From GN02-872 sp963518665 (GTDB lineage Bacteria; Patescibacteriota; Gracilibacteria; BD1-5; UBA6164), in the NCBI GenBank assembly GCA_963518665.1, contig CAUQKR010000003.1, positions 1-57,200 of the forward strand: a DNA stretch of 57,200 nucleotides, read 5' to 3'. A program made the translations under genes and the position numbers. The notes below the pieces were generated by a model that saw nothing but the letters and a program-made list of their open reading frames with translations, was not told the DNA's origin and did no database searches. This document shows, one piece after another, positions 10,119 to 19,842 of the stretch (within the stretch, counting starts at the first letter, position 1; every line of letters begins with the position of its first letter).

Positions 10119-10146
10119 TTGACAATTTAAATAAAAATATTATAAT
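10119..10146 (+). promoter_or_regulatory. Perfect consensus promoter for the tRNA-like RNA
   Basis: TTGACA, 16 bases, TATAAT: the best promoter in the window. Transcription would begin near 10152, about 20 bases before the tRNA-like fold. Confidence 0.85.
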
Positions 10147-10171
10147 ATCAAAGACAAATTTGAAGAATGCT

Positions 10172-10298
10172 CGTGAAGTAGCTTAAGGATACAGCTTAGT
10201 GATATTATTATATCATTTAAATGCTAAAAAATCCACATGGGAAAGCATCAGTATTATCATACTGAAAGTTGTTGGTTCGAATCCAATCTTTACGACCA
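10172..10298 (+). tRNA. Aberrant tRNA-like RNA with a 48-nt structured D-loop insertion
   Basis: A canonical cloverleaf can be drawn. The acceptor CGTGAAG (10172-10178) pairs with CTTTACG (10288-10294), followed by A73 and encoded CCA. The D-stem GCTT/AAGC, anticodon stem TCAGT/ACTGA, five-base variable loop AAGTT, and T-arm GTTGG-TTCGAAT-CCAAT are all present. Two things are abnormal. The D-loop is 58 nt, because a nested hairpin (GGAT/ATCC, TTAG/CTAA, TGATAT/ATATCA; 10187-10234) sits inside it. The anticodon loop has 8 nt (ATTATCAT), so the anticodon cannot be assigned. Removing 10187-10234 leaves a normal 79-nt tRNA with a D-loop ending TGGGA. Intron, expansion segment or tRNA-derived regulator are all possible. 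Confidence 0.6.
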
Positions 10299-10355
10299 AA
10301 TTTTTTGGAATTCTTCATTTTAGAGGTTATACTCTCAGTATTCCTTAGGTTATTT
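10299..10355 (+). ncRNA. Structured trailer of the tRNA-like transcript
   Basis: GGAAT/ATTCC encloses AGAG/CTCT. In addition ATTCTTC (10310-10316) is complementary to GAAGAAT (10162-10168) in the leader. The transcript could therefore form a closing stem around the tRNA-like fold, or switch between two folds. Function unknown. Confidence 0.35.
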
Positions 10356-10386
10356 CCCCCTTCCAGAAGAAGGGGGCTTTTTTGTT
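10356..10386 (+). terminator. Strong terminator of the tRNA-like transcript
   Basis: CCCCCTTC-CAGAA-GAAGGGGG hairpin followed by C and six T. It is the most G/C-rich stem in the window. Confidence 0.9.
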
Positions 10387-10453
10387 AAATAAAAATTGCA
10401 AAAAATAAAAAAAAACATAAAATGTAAAAAATATTATTTGACTTGAAAAATTT

Positions 10454-11950
10454 ATGTCACTTTATACAAAATATAGACCAAAAGATTTTGATAATCTTGT
10501 AGGACAAAATTTTATAAAAGAAACTTTAAAAAAGGCAATAATTGATGATAAAACAGTTTGAGCTTATCTTTTTTGCTGACCTAGATGAACTGGTAAAACT
10601 TCTACAGCAAGAATTTTTGCAAAAGCTGTGAATTGTCTGAATTTAAGAGATTGAAATCCTTGTTTAGAATGTGAAAATTGTAAAGATTTTGCTGAAGATA
10701 AATTGATTGATATAATTGAGATAGATGCAGCAAGTAATACTTGAGTTGATAATATTAGAGATTTGATAGAAAAAGCTCAATTTTCTCCAACAAAAACAAA
10801 ATATAAAATTTATATAATTGATGAGGTTCATATGTTGAGTAAATGAGCTTTTAATGCTCTTTTGAAAATTCTTGAAGAACCACCAAAACATGTAAAATTT
10901 ATTTTAGCAACTACAGAAACTCATAAAGTTCCAGAAACAATCATAAGTCGTTGTCAAAGATATGATTTTAAAAGAATAAATAATGAAGATATAAAAAAAA
11001 GACTTTTGTTTATTGCTTCATCTGAAAATATAGAAATAGATGAAGAATCTTTAGAATATATTATTTCAAGCTCAAACTGATGACTTAGAAATGCAATTTC
11101 ACTTTTTGAACAACTTATAGAAGATTCAAAAATAGATTTTGCTAGAATTACAGAAAAACTTTGAATTTCTTCAAAACAAGAACTCGAAAATTTTATATCA
11201 AAATTACAAAATTTTGATGTTTCAGTTATAGATGATTTTGAAAACATTATTTGAAGTTGAAAAAATATAAAATTATTTTTTAAAGAAATAATTTTTAAAA
11301 TAAAAGATAAAATTATCGAAGAAATAAAAGCAGGAAATGATATTTCTGCTTTGGTAAAAGTTTTTGAGATTTTGGATGAAACTTATACAAAAACAAAAAA
11401 TAGTTTGGATGAAAATACAACTTTTTTAGTTTTAATTTTAAAAATTGTTTGAAATGTAAAAATAGAAAAATCTGAAGAAACTCCAAAAGTAGTTTTTAGA
11501 GAAAAAATTATTGAAAAACCAAAAATTGAAGAGAAAAGGGAAGAAAAAATTATTTCAAATTTTGAAGAAGAAATTCCACTTCCAGAGCCAACTTTTGATT
11601 TAAATGAAAGTGATTTAGATGATATTTTTTGAAGTTTTGATGAAAGTTCAAATGAAGAAAAAATTTTAGAAACTCCAAAAGTAGAAAAAGTGGAAAGTAA
11701 AACTGTTTCAAATTCTACAAATAATAATTTTAATTCAGAGATTTTTATTGCAAAATTAAAAGAAATTTGAGCAAAATGAGCTTTGACAATGAGTTTGAGA
11801 TGAAGTAAAATTTCTCTTGTAAATGATACTTTAATAATAAACCCGAACACAAAAATTGCTAGAACAAATATAGAGCATTCTGAAAATTTAGGTGTAATGT
11901 ATGATTGACTGAAAGCTATTTGATTTGATTATAAAATAATTATAGAATAA
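10454..11950 (+). CDS. dnaX: DNA polymerase III subunit gamma/tau
   Basis: This 498-residue clamp-loader ATPase has Walker A CGPRGTGKTS (three glycines are TGA), a zinc-binding CLNLRDGNPCLECENC, Walker B IYIIDEVHMLS and sensor motif LATTETHKVPETIISRCQRYDF. An acidic/lysine linker (~330-420) precedes a C-terminal tau-like domain. It loads the sliding clamp with delta (holA at the right end of the window). The last base of its stop is the first base of priA's ATG, indicating translational coupling. Confidence 0.95.
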
Positions 11951-12897
11951 TGTTTGCCTTTGTAGTGCCTTTTTGAAAATCTTTTGATGATATTTGATTT
12001 ACTTATAAAATTCCAGAAAATTTAAAAGAAAAAATTAGAGAAGGGCAAATTGTAGAAATTCCTTTTTGAAAAGAAAAAGTGATTTGACTTTTGTATGAAA
12101 CTTTTGAAAAAATTCCAGAAAAAATAGATGAATCAAAAATCAAAGAAATAATTTCAATTGTTTCAGAAAAAATTTTTTTAAATTATTATAGAATAGAGCT
12201 TTTGAAGTTTATTTCAAAAAATTATTTTACTCCGATTCACAACTCACTTTCTTTATTTTTTCCAAGAAATTTAATCGAAAAAATAAAAAAATGAAAACTT
12301 GAAATTAAAGCTTCAGAATATAATTATTTTTCAGATGAAAATAAAGTTTTGACAAAAGTCCAAGAAAAAATTTTTGAAGAAATAATAAGAAGTGAAGAAA
12401 ATAAATTTTTACTTTTTTGAGTAACTGGAAGCTGAAAAACAGAGATTTACATCAAACTTATAGAAGAAAATCTAAAAAATTGAAAACAAAGTTTACTTTT
12501 GATTCCTGAAATAATTCTCACAAATCAGATTTCTGAAAGACTAAAAAAATATTTTTGAAATGATTTAATTATTTTAAATTCTACTGTTTCTGAAGCTAAA
12601 AAAACGAAATATTTTTTAGATATTTTTGAAAATAAAGCAAAAATAATTATTTGAACTAGAAGTGCACTTTTTTATCCTTTTGCTGATTTGTGACTCATAA
12701 TAATCGATGAGGAACATGATAATTCTTATATTTCTGACCAAACTCCAAGATACAATTCTATTGAAATAGCAAATAAAATCACAGATTTGGTTTGAAATAA
12801 ATTACTTTTAGCAAGTTGAACTCCAAGCATAAATTCTATGTATAAAGCAATTTCCTGAAATTATAAATTATTAAATTTACTTGAAAAATTTAAATAA
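11950..12897 (+). CDS. priA: Truncated PriA (primosomal protein N'), N-terminal part only
   Basis: The 315 residues cover a PriA-like DNA-binding start (VVPFGKSFDDIGFTY), a middle domain and helicase lobe 1. Lobe 1 has Walker A FGVTGSGKTE near 157, the GTRSALFYPF motif, DEEHDNSY near 253 and ASGTPSINS. The gene then stops with TAA. Helicase lobe 2 and the zinc-binding cysteines of normal PriA (700+ residues) are absent, and no continuation exists downstream, where a terminator lies. It overlaps dnaX by one base. Confidence 0.85.
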
Positions 12898-12930
12898 AAA
12901 ATAGAGAATTATAAAAATTCTCTATTTTTT
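12896..12930. terminator. Bidirectional terminator between priA and the cNMP gene
   Basis: AAAAAATAGAGAATT/AATTCTCTATTTTTT, a 15-bp near-perfect stem. It contains the stop of the minus-strand gene. Confidence 0.85.
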
Positions 12931-13745
12931 TCATTTTGAAAATATTGTTTTTGTTTGATAAATCAAGCAAGTAAAACTCAAATCGAGTTTATAGATTTTT
13001 TTTCTGATTCTGAAAAAGGTTTATTTTCTTTTTCTCAAATTATAAAAAATCATATTATAGAATTTGCATTTTTTAGTTTAACAATCAAATTATTCTTTGT
13101 TAAATTTAAATTTTTTAATTTTTCTAAATCTATTTCAAAATTTTCTATTTCAAAAATTTCGTCACTCATTTTTCCGGGTTTTCTTGTATCGTAAATTATA
13201 TTTGCATAATTTGTAACAACTTCATTAACTTCAGCATAAATAACATATTCTCACTGAATTATTTTCAAAAATTCATCAATCACAAAAAATAAATTTTTAT
13301 TTGAAAATTCTTTTTCTTCTGAGATAATTTGACTTATTTTATAATTTGAAGTAAGTAAAAAATTTGCTTCTAAAAGTCTTTTATTTGATAAATCAATTAT
13401 ATTTGTTAAAAATGAAATTCAAATATCTGGGAATTCTATCAGAAAATTTTTAAATTCAGAACCTTTTATATAAAATAATTTTGTTTCAGAAATAGCTGAA
13501 ATCAAAACCTCTTTTGGATTATTGTTATTTAGAGAACCTTCTCAAAAAATGCTGTTTTCTCTTAAAATAGCTAAAAGTTTTTTTTCTTTTTTATCAACTG
13601 AAAAATATTTTTCTATAGATAAATTTCAACTTTTTACAATATAGATATTTTCATCTAAATCTCACTCATCAAACAAAATTTCTCCAGGTTTTAGTATTTT
13701 TTCCTTAAAAAATTTATTTTTTTCTATTTCGTTTATATTAAACAT
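12909..13745 (-). CDS. Cyclic-nucleotide-binding plus GAF-like sensor protein
   Basis: This 278-residue protein begins with a cNMP-binding beta-roll (LKPGEILFDEGDLDENIYIVKSG, then IFGEGSL). A predicted GAF-like domain follows, ending FFIIGEKENKPFSESEKKSI and a final helix. No HTH DNA-binding domain is visible, so it is not a Crp regulator. It lies 28 bases downstream of pilT on the same strand, which suggests a role in pilus control. This is an inference from position only. Confidence 0.7.
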
Positions 13746-13773
13746 TTTTTATTTTTTAAATTTAAAATTTATT

Positions 13774-14847
13774 TTACTCAATCATCATTTCCAAACTTTC
13801 TTTGTCTCTAGCAAAAGCAAGTAAAGTTTCTTTTGAAATGAAATTTTTTTGATACAAAGCAAGTAAATATTTATCCATCAAAATCATTCATTTTTCTTTT
13901 CAAACTTCGATAACACTATAAATTTGATGAGTTTTCCCTGTAATAATCAAGTTTTTTATAGCATCATCTGTTACTAAAATCTCTCTTGCTGCAACTCTTC
14001 ATTTTCAATCGATTCTTGGAACAAGTCTTTGAGAAATTATTCAAATCAGGCTTTGACTCAATTGCATTCTAATTTGTGCTTGTTGTGCTGGTGGAAAAAC
14101 ATCTACGATTCTATCAACTGTTTGAACAGAATCATTTGTATGTAGAGTTGAAAAAACTATGTGTCAAGTTTCTGCTAGAGTTATAGCAGCTTTTATAGTT
14201 TCTGGGTCTCTCATCTCTCAAACCATAATTATGTCTGGGTCTTCTCTCAGAGCTGATTTTATAGCTCTTTCAAAACTATTTGTGTGAGCTCAAACTTCTC
14301 TTTGGTGAATCAAACTTTGTCAATCTTCAAAAGAGAATTCAATTGGATCTTCAATTGTTATAATATGTTTTTTATAATTTTTATTTATAAAATCAATCAT
14401 CGAAGCAAGGTTGGTAGATTTTCAGCTTCAAGTTGGTCAAGTAACCAAAATCAATCATTTTTGTTTTTTACATAATTCTTTGATTTTTTCTCATAATCAT
14501 AATTCTTCCATTGAGGGGATTTTTGAAGTTATAAGTCTAAAAGCTACAGAAAATCCAGAAGAGTCAAAATAACAATTTACTCTAAATCTATCTCAAGAAG
14601 AAATTTTATAAGAAATATCAATTTCTTTTTCTTTTAAAAAATATTGAAAATCTTCTTCTCAAACTATAATTTTTATGATTTCTCAAATTTTTTCTTTTGA
14701 AAATTCTCATAATTTGTTTAATTCTTCTAAATCTCAAACATGATTTCTAATTCTTGCTTTTCTTCAAGTTGTTAAATGTAAATCAGAAAATTTATTTTCA
14801 GAAACATAGGTTAAAATTTTTTCTAAAAAATCTTTTATTTCAGACAT
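13774..14847 (-). CDS. pilT: Type IV pilus retraction ATPase PilT
   Basis: This 357-residue PilT has an N-terminal FSDLHLTTGRKARIRNHG domain, Walker A VTGPTGSGKSTN (all three loop glycines are TGA), Asp box ITIEDPIEF, Walker B DPDIIMVGEMRDPE, His box STLHTNDS and the retraction signature AIKNLI. PilT powers pilus retraction at the inner membrane, used by CPR cells for host attachment or DNA uptake. The companion cNMP/GAF gene follows. Confidence 0.93.
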
Positions 14848-14925
14848 AATTTAAAAGTTTATTTTTAATAATATTATTAACTATTTTACTATAAAATTTC
14901 TTTTTTTGCAAAAATATAAATATAA

Positions 14926-14952
14926 TTGACAAAAGCTTAAAATAAATATAAT
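14926..14952 (+). promoter_or_regulatory. Promoter for the tandem pair 14984/15510
   Basis: TTGACA, 15 bases, TATAAT; the start codon lies ~30 bases downstream. Confidence 0.6.
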
Positions 14953-14983
14953 TTTAATAATTATAAAAATTTAAATTTTAAAA

Positions 14984-15493
14984 ATGTATTGTGTATTTTT
15001 TTATTTTTCAATTTCAGATTTGGATAAAATTTTGTATTTCTTAGATGAATTAAACAAATGATTTGAAAAATATTTTTGAATAGAATATGATTGACTTGCT
15101 CGGAGTGATACAGAAAAATTTTTAGAAAATAGAGATTGAGATTGAGATTGAAATCGGTTTTATTGATTTTCAAAAATAAATGATTCTTGACCTCATAATA
15201 TGATAAAATTTTGGGAAGATAGTTTTTATATTTCTACAGAAATTTCTTGGCTTGATGTTGAAGATTTGGAAGAAAGTAAAAAAATAGAAAAACTACAAAA
15301 AGAATTTGCTTTTGAAATGATACAAAAACTTCCAGTTTTGTGAGCTCTTAGTTGTTTTGAAGAATGTGAAGATCATATTTCAGAAATAGATTCAGAAAGA
15401 AATCTAGAATTTTCAGCTTTTGTTTATAAAAGAAAAAATGATGAAATAAAATTTTTTGAATGAAAAGTTGATGCTCTTTGAGTTAAAAAATAA
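14984..15493 (+). CDS. Unknown 169-aa protein, tandem paralogue of the next gene
   Basis: It opens MYCVFFYFSISDLDKILYFL and continues with FGIEYDGLARSDTEKFL and KIEKLQKEFAFEMIQKLP. The next gene carries the same blocks in the same order. A Gly-Asp run (GDGDGN) uses consecutive TGA-GAT codons. The protein is acidic, with no signal peptide or membrane segment. I do not recognise it. Tandem duplication suggests lineage-specific expansion. Confidence 0.65.
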
Positions 15494-15509
15494 TTATTTT
15501 AAAAAAATT

Positions 15510-16025
15510 ATGTACAATTTATTATTTTATTTTTCAGTTTCAGATTTAGAAAATATTTTAGAAATTAGTGATGAATTAAATAAATCTTATTCAAAAAAAT
15601 TTTGAATAAGATATGATTGACTTGCTTGGACAAATACAGCCAAATTTTTAAAAAAACTATTTAATCCTATAGATGAATATTATTTTATTCAAACAATGAA
15701 TAAAACTTGAGCATATATTTATGTAAAATATATGAAAGATTATTTTTTAGTATGACTTTCTCCTCGGGAAGATGAATTATTAGATCTTTCTAAAATTGAA
15801 AAACTTGAAAAGGAATTTGTTTTTGAAATGATGAAAAAGCTTCCAATTTGTGGAATTTATTCAAAATTTTGAGAGTTTAAAATATTAAATTTTTCAGAAA
15901 TTTTTGAAGAAAAAAATCTTATTTCTGCAAATTTTTCTATAAAAAGGGAAGAAAATGAAATCATTTTTTATAAATGAAGAGAAAATATTAATTTTAAAAA
16001 TAGAATAGAAATAATAAATTTTTAA
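15510..16025 (+). CDS. Unknown 171-aa protein, tandem paralogue of the previous gene
   Basis: It opens MYNLLFYFSVSDLENILEIS, then DELNKSYSKKFGIRYDGLAW and KIEKLEKEFVFEMMKKLPICG, clearly homologous to 14984-15493. It lies 16 bases after that gene's stop, so the two are probably cotranscribed. TGA is used for Gly seven times and there is no SD. The C-terminal third has diverged most. Function unknown. Confidence 0.65.
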
Positions 16026-16035
16026 AAAGCAAAAC

Positions 16036-16063
16036 TTGACTTTTTATTATTAGAAGTTATAAT
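16036..16063 (+). promoter_or_regulatory. Promoter of gene 16100-16519
   Basis: TTGACT, 16 bases, TATAAT, starting just after the stop of the previous gene. Confidence 0.75.
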
Positions 16064-16099
16064 GAAGTAAATTTTTTTCAAAATAAAAAGGAGTATTTA

Positions 16100-16519
16100 A
16101 TGAAAAAAAATGTATACGTAAGAGTTTTTAAAGGTTCTTTTAAAAATAAGGAGGATTTGAAATCTACTTTAAAAAATATTGAATTATCTTTAAATGTTTT
16201 TTTGAGGGAAGGGATTTTTTATAAAAAAAATAGAATTTTTTTAAATCCTAAAAAATGCTTGAAAGTAAAAATTACTAAAAATACTATTTCTGTAACTTTG
16301 AGATATTATTTGAAACCTGTTGAAAACCCATTCTTACTTGTTAATCCAAGAATAAGAATATTTTTTTTAGGTAATGAAATTCCGACTGAAGCAAAAGTTT
16401 TATTTTTAGATAAAACCTATGGAAAAAAAGAAAAAGCTTTTACTTATTATTTTAAAAAAATGCAATGGCTATTTTTTAGAAAATCTTCATTGACTGTTTA
16501 TTTTAGAAGTAATTCTTAA
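16100..16519 (+). CDS. Unknown SD-led 139-aa protein
   Basis: The ORF has no TGA, a start preceded by AAAAAGGAG and its own promoter and terminator. The protein is very basic and aromatic (MKKNVYVRVFKGSFKNKEDL at the start, a KKMQWLFFRKS block near the end), without a signal peptide. Base usage differs from the flanking TGA-rich genes. I do not recognise it. The size, layout and position next to 16634-17080 suggest the two arrived together. Confidence 0.65.
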   Translation: MKKNVYVRVFKGSFKNKEDLKSTLKNIELSLNVFLREGIFYKKNRIFLNPKKCLKVKITKNTISVTLRYYLKPVENPFLLVNPRIRIFFLGNEIPTEAKVLFLDKTYGKKEKAFTYYFKKMQWLFFRKSSLTVYFRSNS

Positions 16520-16530
16520 AAATATTAAAA

Positions 16531-16554
16531 AGTTAGCAAAAGCTAGCTTTTTTA
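16531..16554 (+). terminator. Terminator of gene 16100-16519
   Basis: AGTTAGC-AAAA-GCTAGCT hairpin with a T run. Confidence 0.8.
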
Positions 16555-16571
16555 TTTCAAAAAAAATAATC

Positions 16572-16599
16572 TTGACTTTTTCAATAAAATTTTTATAAT
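16572..16599 (+). promoter_or_regulatory. Promoter of gene 16634-17080
   Basis: TTGACT, 16 bases, TATAAT. It is the second identical promoter design within 550 bases. Confidence 0.75.
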
Positions 16600-16633
16600 T
16601 TAAAAACTTTTTCAAACAAACAAGGAGAAAAAT

Positions 16634-17080
16634 ATGTCTACTGAAAGTATAAAATTTGTTACTAAAATCAATACAAATTCTGAACTTAATGAATTTTGTG
16701 ATTCTGTTAATTCTTTTATTAGAAAAAATATAGAAGAAGGTAATCATATTTTGGAAATTTTTCCAAATATTATTGAGAAAGAAGATGATCAGTTTTTAGG
16801 ATTAGAAGTTGTTATGACTCGTTTAAAAGATAAAGATAAATATATGCATTCTTTATCTTATTATAAACAACCTGAAATTAGAATACTTTTAAAAGAGGAA
16901 ACTAAACCTTGTAGCATAAAACTAGAAAAATTTTATCATAGAGTTATTTTAAGATTTTCATGTTTTGAAAAAATTTTGTCAAAAATTTTTAAAAAAGATT
17001 TTTTAAAAATTTATATTTTTGAATCATCTTTTGTTACTGATAAGTCTATAAAACCAAAATTTATTAATGGCTTATCATAA
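16634..17080 (+). CDS. Unknown SD-led 148-aa protein
   Basis: The ORF has no TGA and AAGGAG eight bases before the ATG. The protein is mixed-charge with no membrane segment; it has NSFIRKNIEEGNHILEIFP early and ILSKIFKKDFLKIYIFESS late. A faint resemblance to 16100-16519 (a YY-x-x-P segment, then a basic-hydrophobic end) may be real but is weak by eye. Function unknown. Confidence 0.65.
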   Translation: MSTESIKFVTKINTNSELNEFCDSVNSFIRKNIEEGNHILEIFPNIIEKEDDQFLGLEVVMTRLKDKDKYMHSLSYYKQPEIRILLKEETKPCSIKLEKFYHRVILRFSCFEKILSKIFKKDFLKIYIFESSFVTDKSIKPKFINGLS

Positions 17081-17084
17081 CTTA

Positions 17085-17112
17085 AAAAAAGACCCAAGTA
17101 AGGGTCTTTTAA
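17085..17112. terminator. Bidirectional terminator
   Basis: AAAGACCC/GGGTCTTT hairpin with flanking A and T runs. It serves 16634-17080 and the convergent methyltransferase, whose stop overlaps it. Confidence 0.8.
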
Positions 17113-18566
17113 TTTTTTATCAAACTTACAACAGTTTCGATATGATGGGTATGAGGAAACATATCCATAGCTTTTATTTTTTCTATTTTATAAGTAGAAT
17201 TTTCTAAAATAAATTCTAAATCACGAGCCAAAGTTGCAGGATTACAACTTACATAAATCATTTGTTCAGCTTCAAATTTCAAAATATCTTCCAAAGCTTT
17301 TGGATGCATTCCAGCTCTTGGAGGATCTATTACAAGCAGATCAGCTTTTTCTCACTTTTCTAAATATTTTCACAAAAAATCTTCAACTTTTGCATTTACA
17401 AAACTTATATTATTTAGAGAATTTAGTCTTGCGTTTTTTTCTCAGTCTTGGCTTGCTGATGTAACAAGTTCAACAGAAACTACATTTTTAGCTCCAGAAT
17501 TTGCAAAAATCATTCAAATTGTTCAAGTTCAACCATATAAATCTAAAATATTTCATTTTTTATTTTTTGCAAAATCTAAAACAATAGAATAAAGTTTTTC
17601 AGCTCAAGCAGAATTTGTTTGAAAAAATGAAGTTGGGCTTATTTCAAAATTTAATCATAAAATTTTTTCTTTTATAGTTTTTTCTCCAAAAATAAGTTCT
17701 AAATCTCAAATTGCAACATCAGCTTTATTTGGGTTGTGAGAGAAATAAATAGATTTTATTTCTGGATTTTTTTCAGCCATTTTTAGGAAAAAATCTTTCA
17801 AAATTTGTAATTTTTCTTGAAAATTTAGTTTTTTATTTTTATCAAAATATTCAGGATTGAAAGAAAGTAAAATCATCATTTCATTTGTAAAAAATGTTTT
17901 TCTAATCAAAATATGTCTAAAAAATCATTCTTGCTTTTTTTGATCATAAACTGGAAGTCCAAGAGTTTTACAAAATTTTTTTATTTCTCTATATATTTCA
18001 TTTTGTTTTTCATCTATAAGTGGGGTTCCTTCATAATCGATAACTTTTGAAAATTGACCCTGTTTATGAAAACCAACATTGAAGTGTTCTTCTATATTTT
18101 CAGCATTTGATAAATATTTTCAAAAAGAAAATTCTACTTTATTTCTATAAGAATCCTCGATTGGAGAGGCTTCAATTTCTAAAAAATTTTGAGTTCAAAA
18201 CTTTTTTTCTATTACATTAAAAGCTTCTTTTACTTGTTCTTGCTTTATTTTTAATTGTTCTTCATAAGGAATATTTATCCATTTCCATCCTCAAGATTCT
18301 CAATAAATATTTTTTGGATGAATTTTTTCAATTGGAGATTTTTGTATGATTTCTACAATTTGAGTTTCAATAAATCTTTTTTTCTTTTTTAAAACTCTCA
18401 AATTTACAATACTTCAAGGAACAACTCAACCAGTTACAAAAATAGTTTTTCAATTATGTTCAGGGTTTTCATGCTCAAGTTTTGCAAATCATTGTCCTCA
18501 AAACACAAGTTTTTCAATTTTTATATTTTCTAAAATATCTCATTTATTTAATCAAGGATAATTCAT
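17109..18566 (-). CDS. TrmA/RlmD-family RNA (uracil-5) methyltransferase
   Basis: This 485-residue protein starts with a TRAM-like beta-domain (~1-65). The C-terminal half is a SAM methyltransferase: SPTSFFQTNSAGAEKLY, motif I LDLYGGTGTIGM (four of its Gly are TGA), DPPRAGMHPK and the catalytic Cys motif YVSCNPATLARDL. It makes 5-methyluridine in rRNA or tRNA; which one cannot be told. It is slightly longer than E. coli RlmD (433 aa). No clear FeS cysteine cluster was seen near the N-terminus. Confidence 0.88.
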
Positions 18567-18723
18567 TTTTTATAAATATTATTTTTAAAATTTTTAAAAT
18601 TATAAAAGTTTTTTGAAAAAAATCAAGAAATAAAGCTTCACAAAAAAATCACTTAAAAATTTTGTAAAAACTAAAAAAATAAATAAAATATAAAGGTTTT
18701 AAAATTTAAAAATTATAATAAAA

Positions 18724-19803
18724 ATGCTAAAAAAAATATTTATTTTTATATTGCTTAATACTCTATTTTATTCTACTTCATCAGCAAATAATTTCATAGA
18801 AAATATTTTTAACTGAAAAAAAATAAGAGTTTTAGAATATGAAATATGACAAAATGATTATATTTTAAAAGTTTGAGCTAATGAAAATTTCAATGCAACA
18901 AGTTTAAGAGAACTTATGGAAAAAAATAATTGAGTATCAGCTATAAATTGAGTATTTTTCTGTCCAGCAGATTATAAGGAATGCTGAAAACAAGATTTTA
19001 CAAGAAATGAAAGATATTTGGAAGGAACAAAATTTGGTTCAGAATACTCAACTTGAGATAGGGTTGTTTTTGCTTGGGATAAGGAAACGAAGCCATTTTT
19101 ATTTCAAACTGATAAAATAAATAAAGAAAAAGAAAATGATATTTTTTATTGATTATCAAATTATCCGCTTATTTTGCAAGCTTGAGAAAATAAAGTCCCA
19201 GAATATCAAGAAAAATGACTTTTAGTTGCAAATATGAAAACAAAATGAACTAGAAATTTTATTTGTTCAACAGAAGATAAAACAAAAATTTATACTTGAC
19301 TTGTTTATGATATCAGTCTTTTGGATTTGTGAGAATATTTAAGAAGTTTTTGATGTTATGATGCTTTAAATTTGGATGCCTGAGCTACAACAGCAATGAT
19401 TTATAATGGAAGATATCTAGCTTGACCTGGAAGAAAATTGCTTGATGCAGTTATTTTTGAAAGAAAATGACTTGATATAAAAAAATTAAATGAATTAACT
19501 GAAAATGTAAAGGTTTCTTTAAAAGAAAAACTACAAGATTTTTCTACAGAAAATAAAATAATTTTTTTAGAAAAATTTTTAAAAGCTTTTCAAAACTTTA
19601 GAACAAAAACTTATGATTATAATAGCATAGATTTATTTGATGCTGAAGGTAAAAAAACTGGGTATAAAGTTTTTTGAAATAATTTAAAAATTGTCTCAGA
19701 TATGTATTTAGTAAATAAAATCACAATTATTTTAAATGACTTTTTGAAAGAAGCAAAAGCAGAGAAAAAAACTGAAGAGCAAAATGAAAAATTATTATTT
19801 TAA
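18724..19803 (+). CDS. Secreted NAGPA-like phosphodiester glycosidase
   Basis: This 359-residue protein has a signal peptide (MLKKIFIFILLNTLFYSTSSA). The catalytic-domain signatures of the NAGPA/exopolysaccharide family follow: SAINGVFFCPADY near 85 and CYDALNLDAGATTAMIYNGR near 215. Relatives remove GlcNAc-phosphodiester links or act on cell-wall glycans outside the membrane. It has many TGA glycines and its own terminator. Substrate unknown. Confidence 0.82.
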
Positions 19804-19810
19804 TAAAAAT

Positions 19811-19842
19811 AAAAAAGATAGAATTTATTCTATCTTTTTTTA
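19811..19842. terminator. Bidirectional terminator
   Basis: AAAAAAGATAGAAT/ATTCTATCTTTTTT stem, directly between the convergent NAGPA and secF genes. Confidence 0.85.

Noticed and set aside
10172..10298. tmRNA (ssrA) reading of the CCA-ended RNA
   Set aside because: The fold has a D-stem, anticodon stem and normal variable loop and is far too short; no tag ORF is visible.
14984..16025. CRISPR or tandem DNA repeat
   Set aside because: Similarity is at the protein level between two genes; there is no regular short direct repeat.
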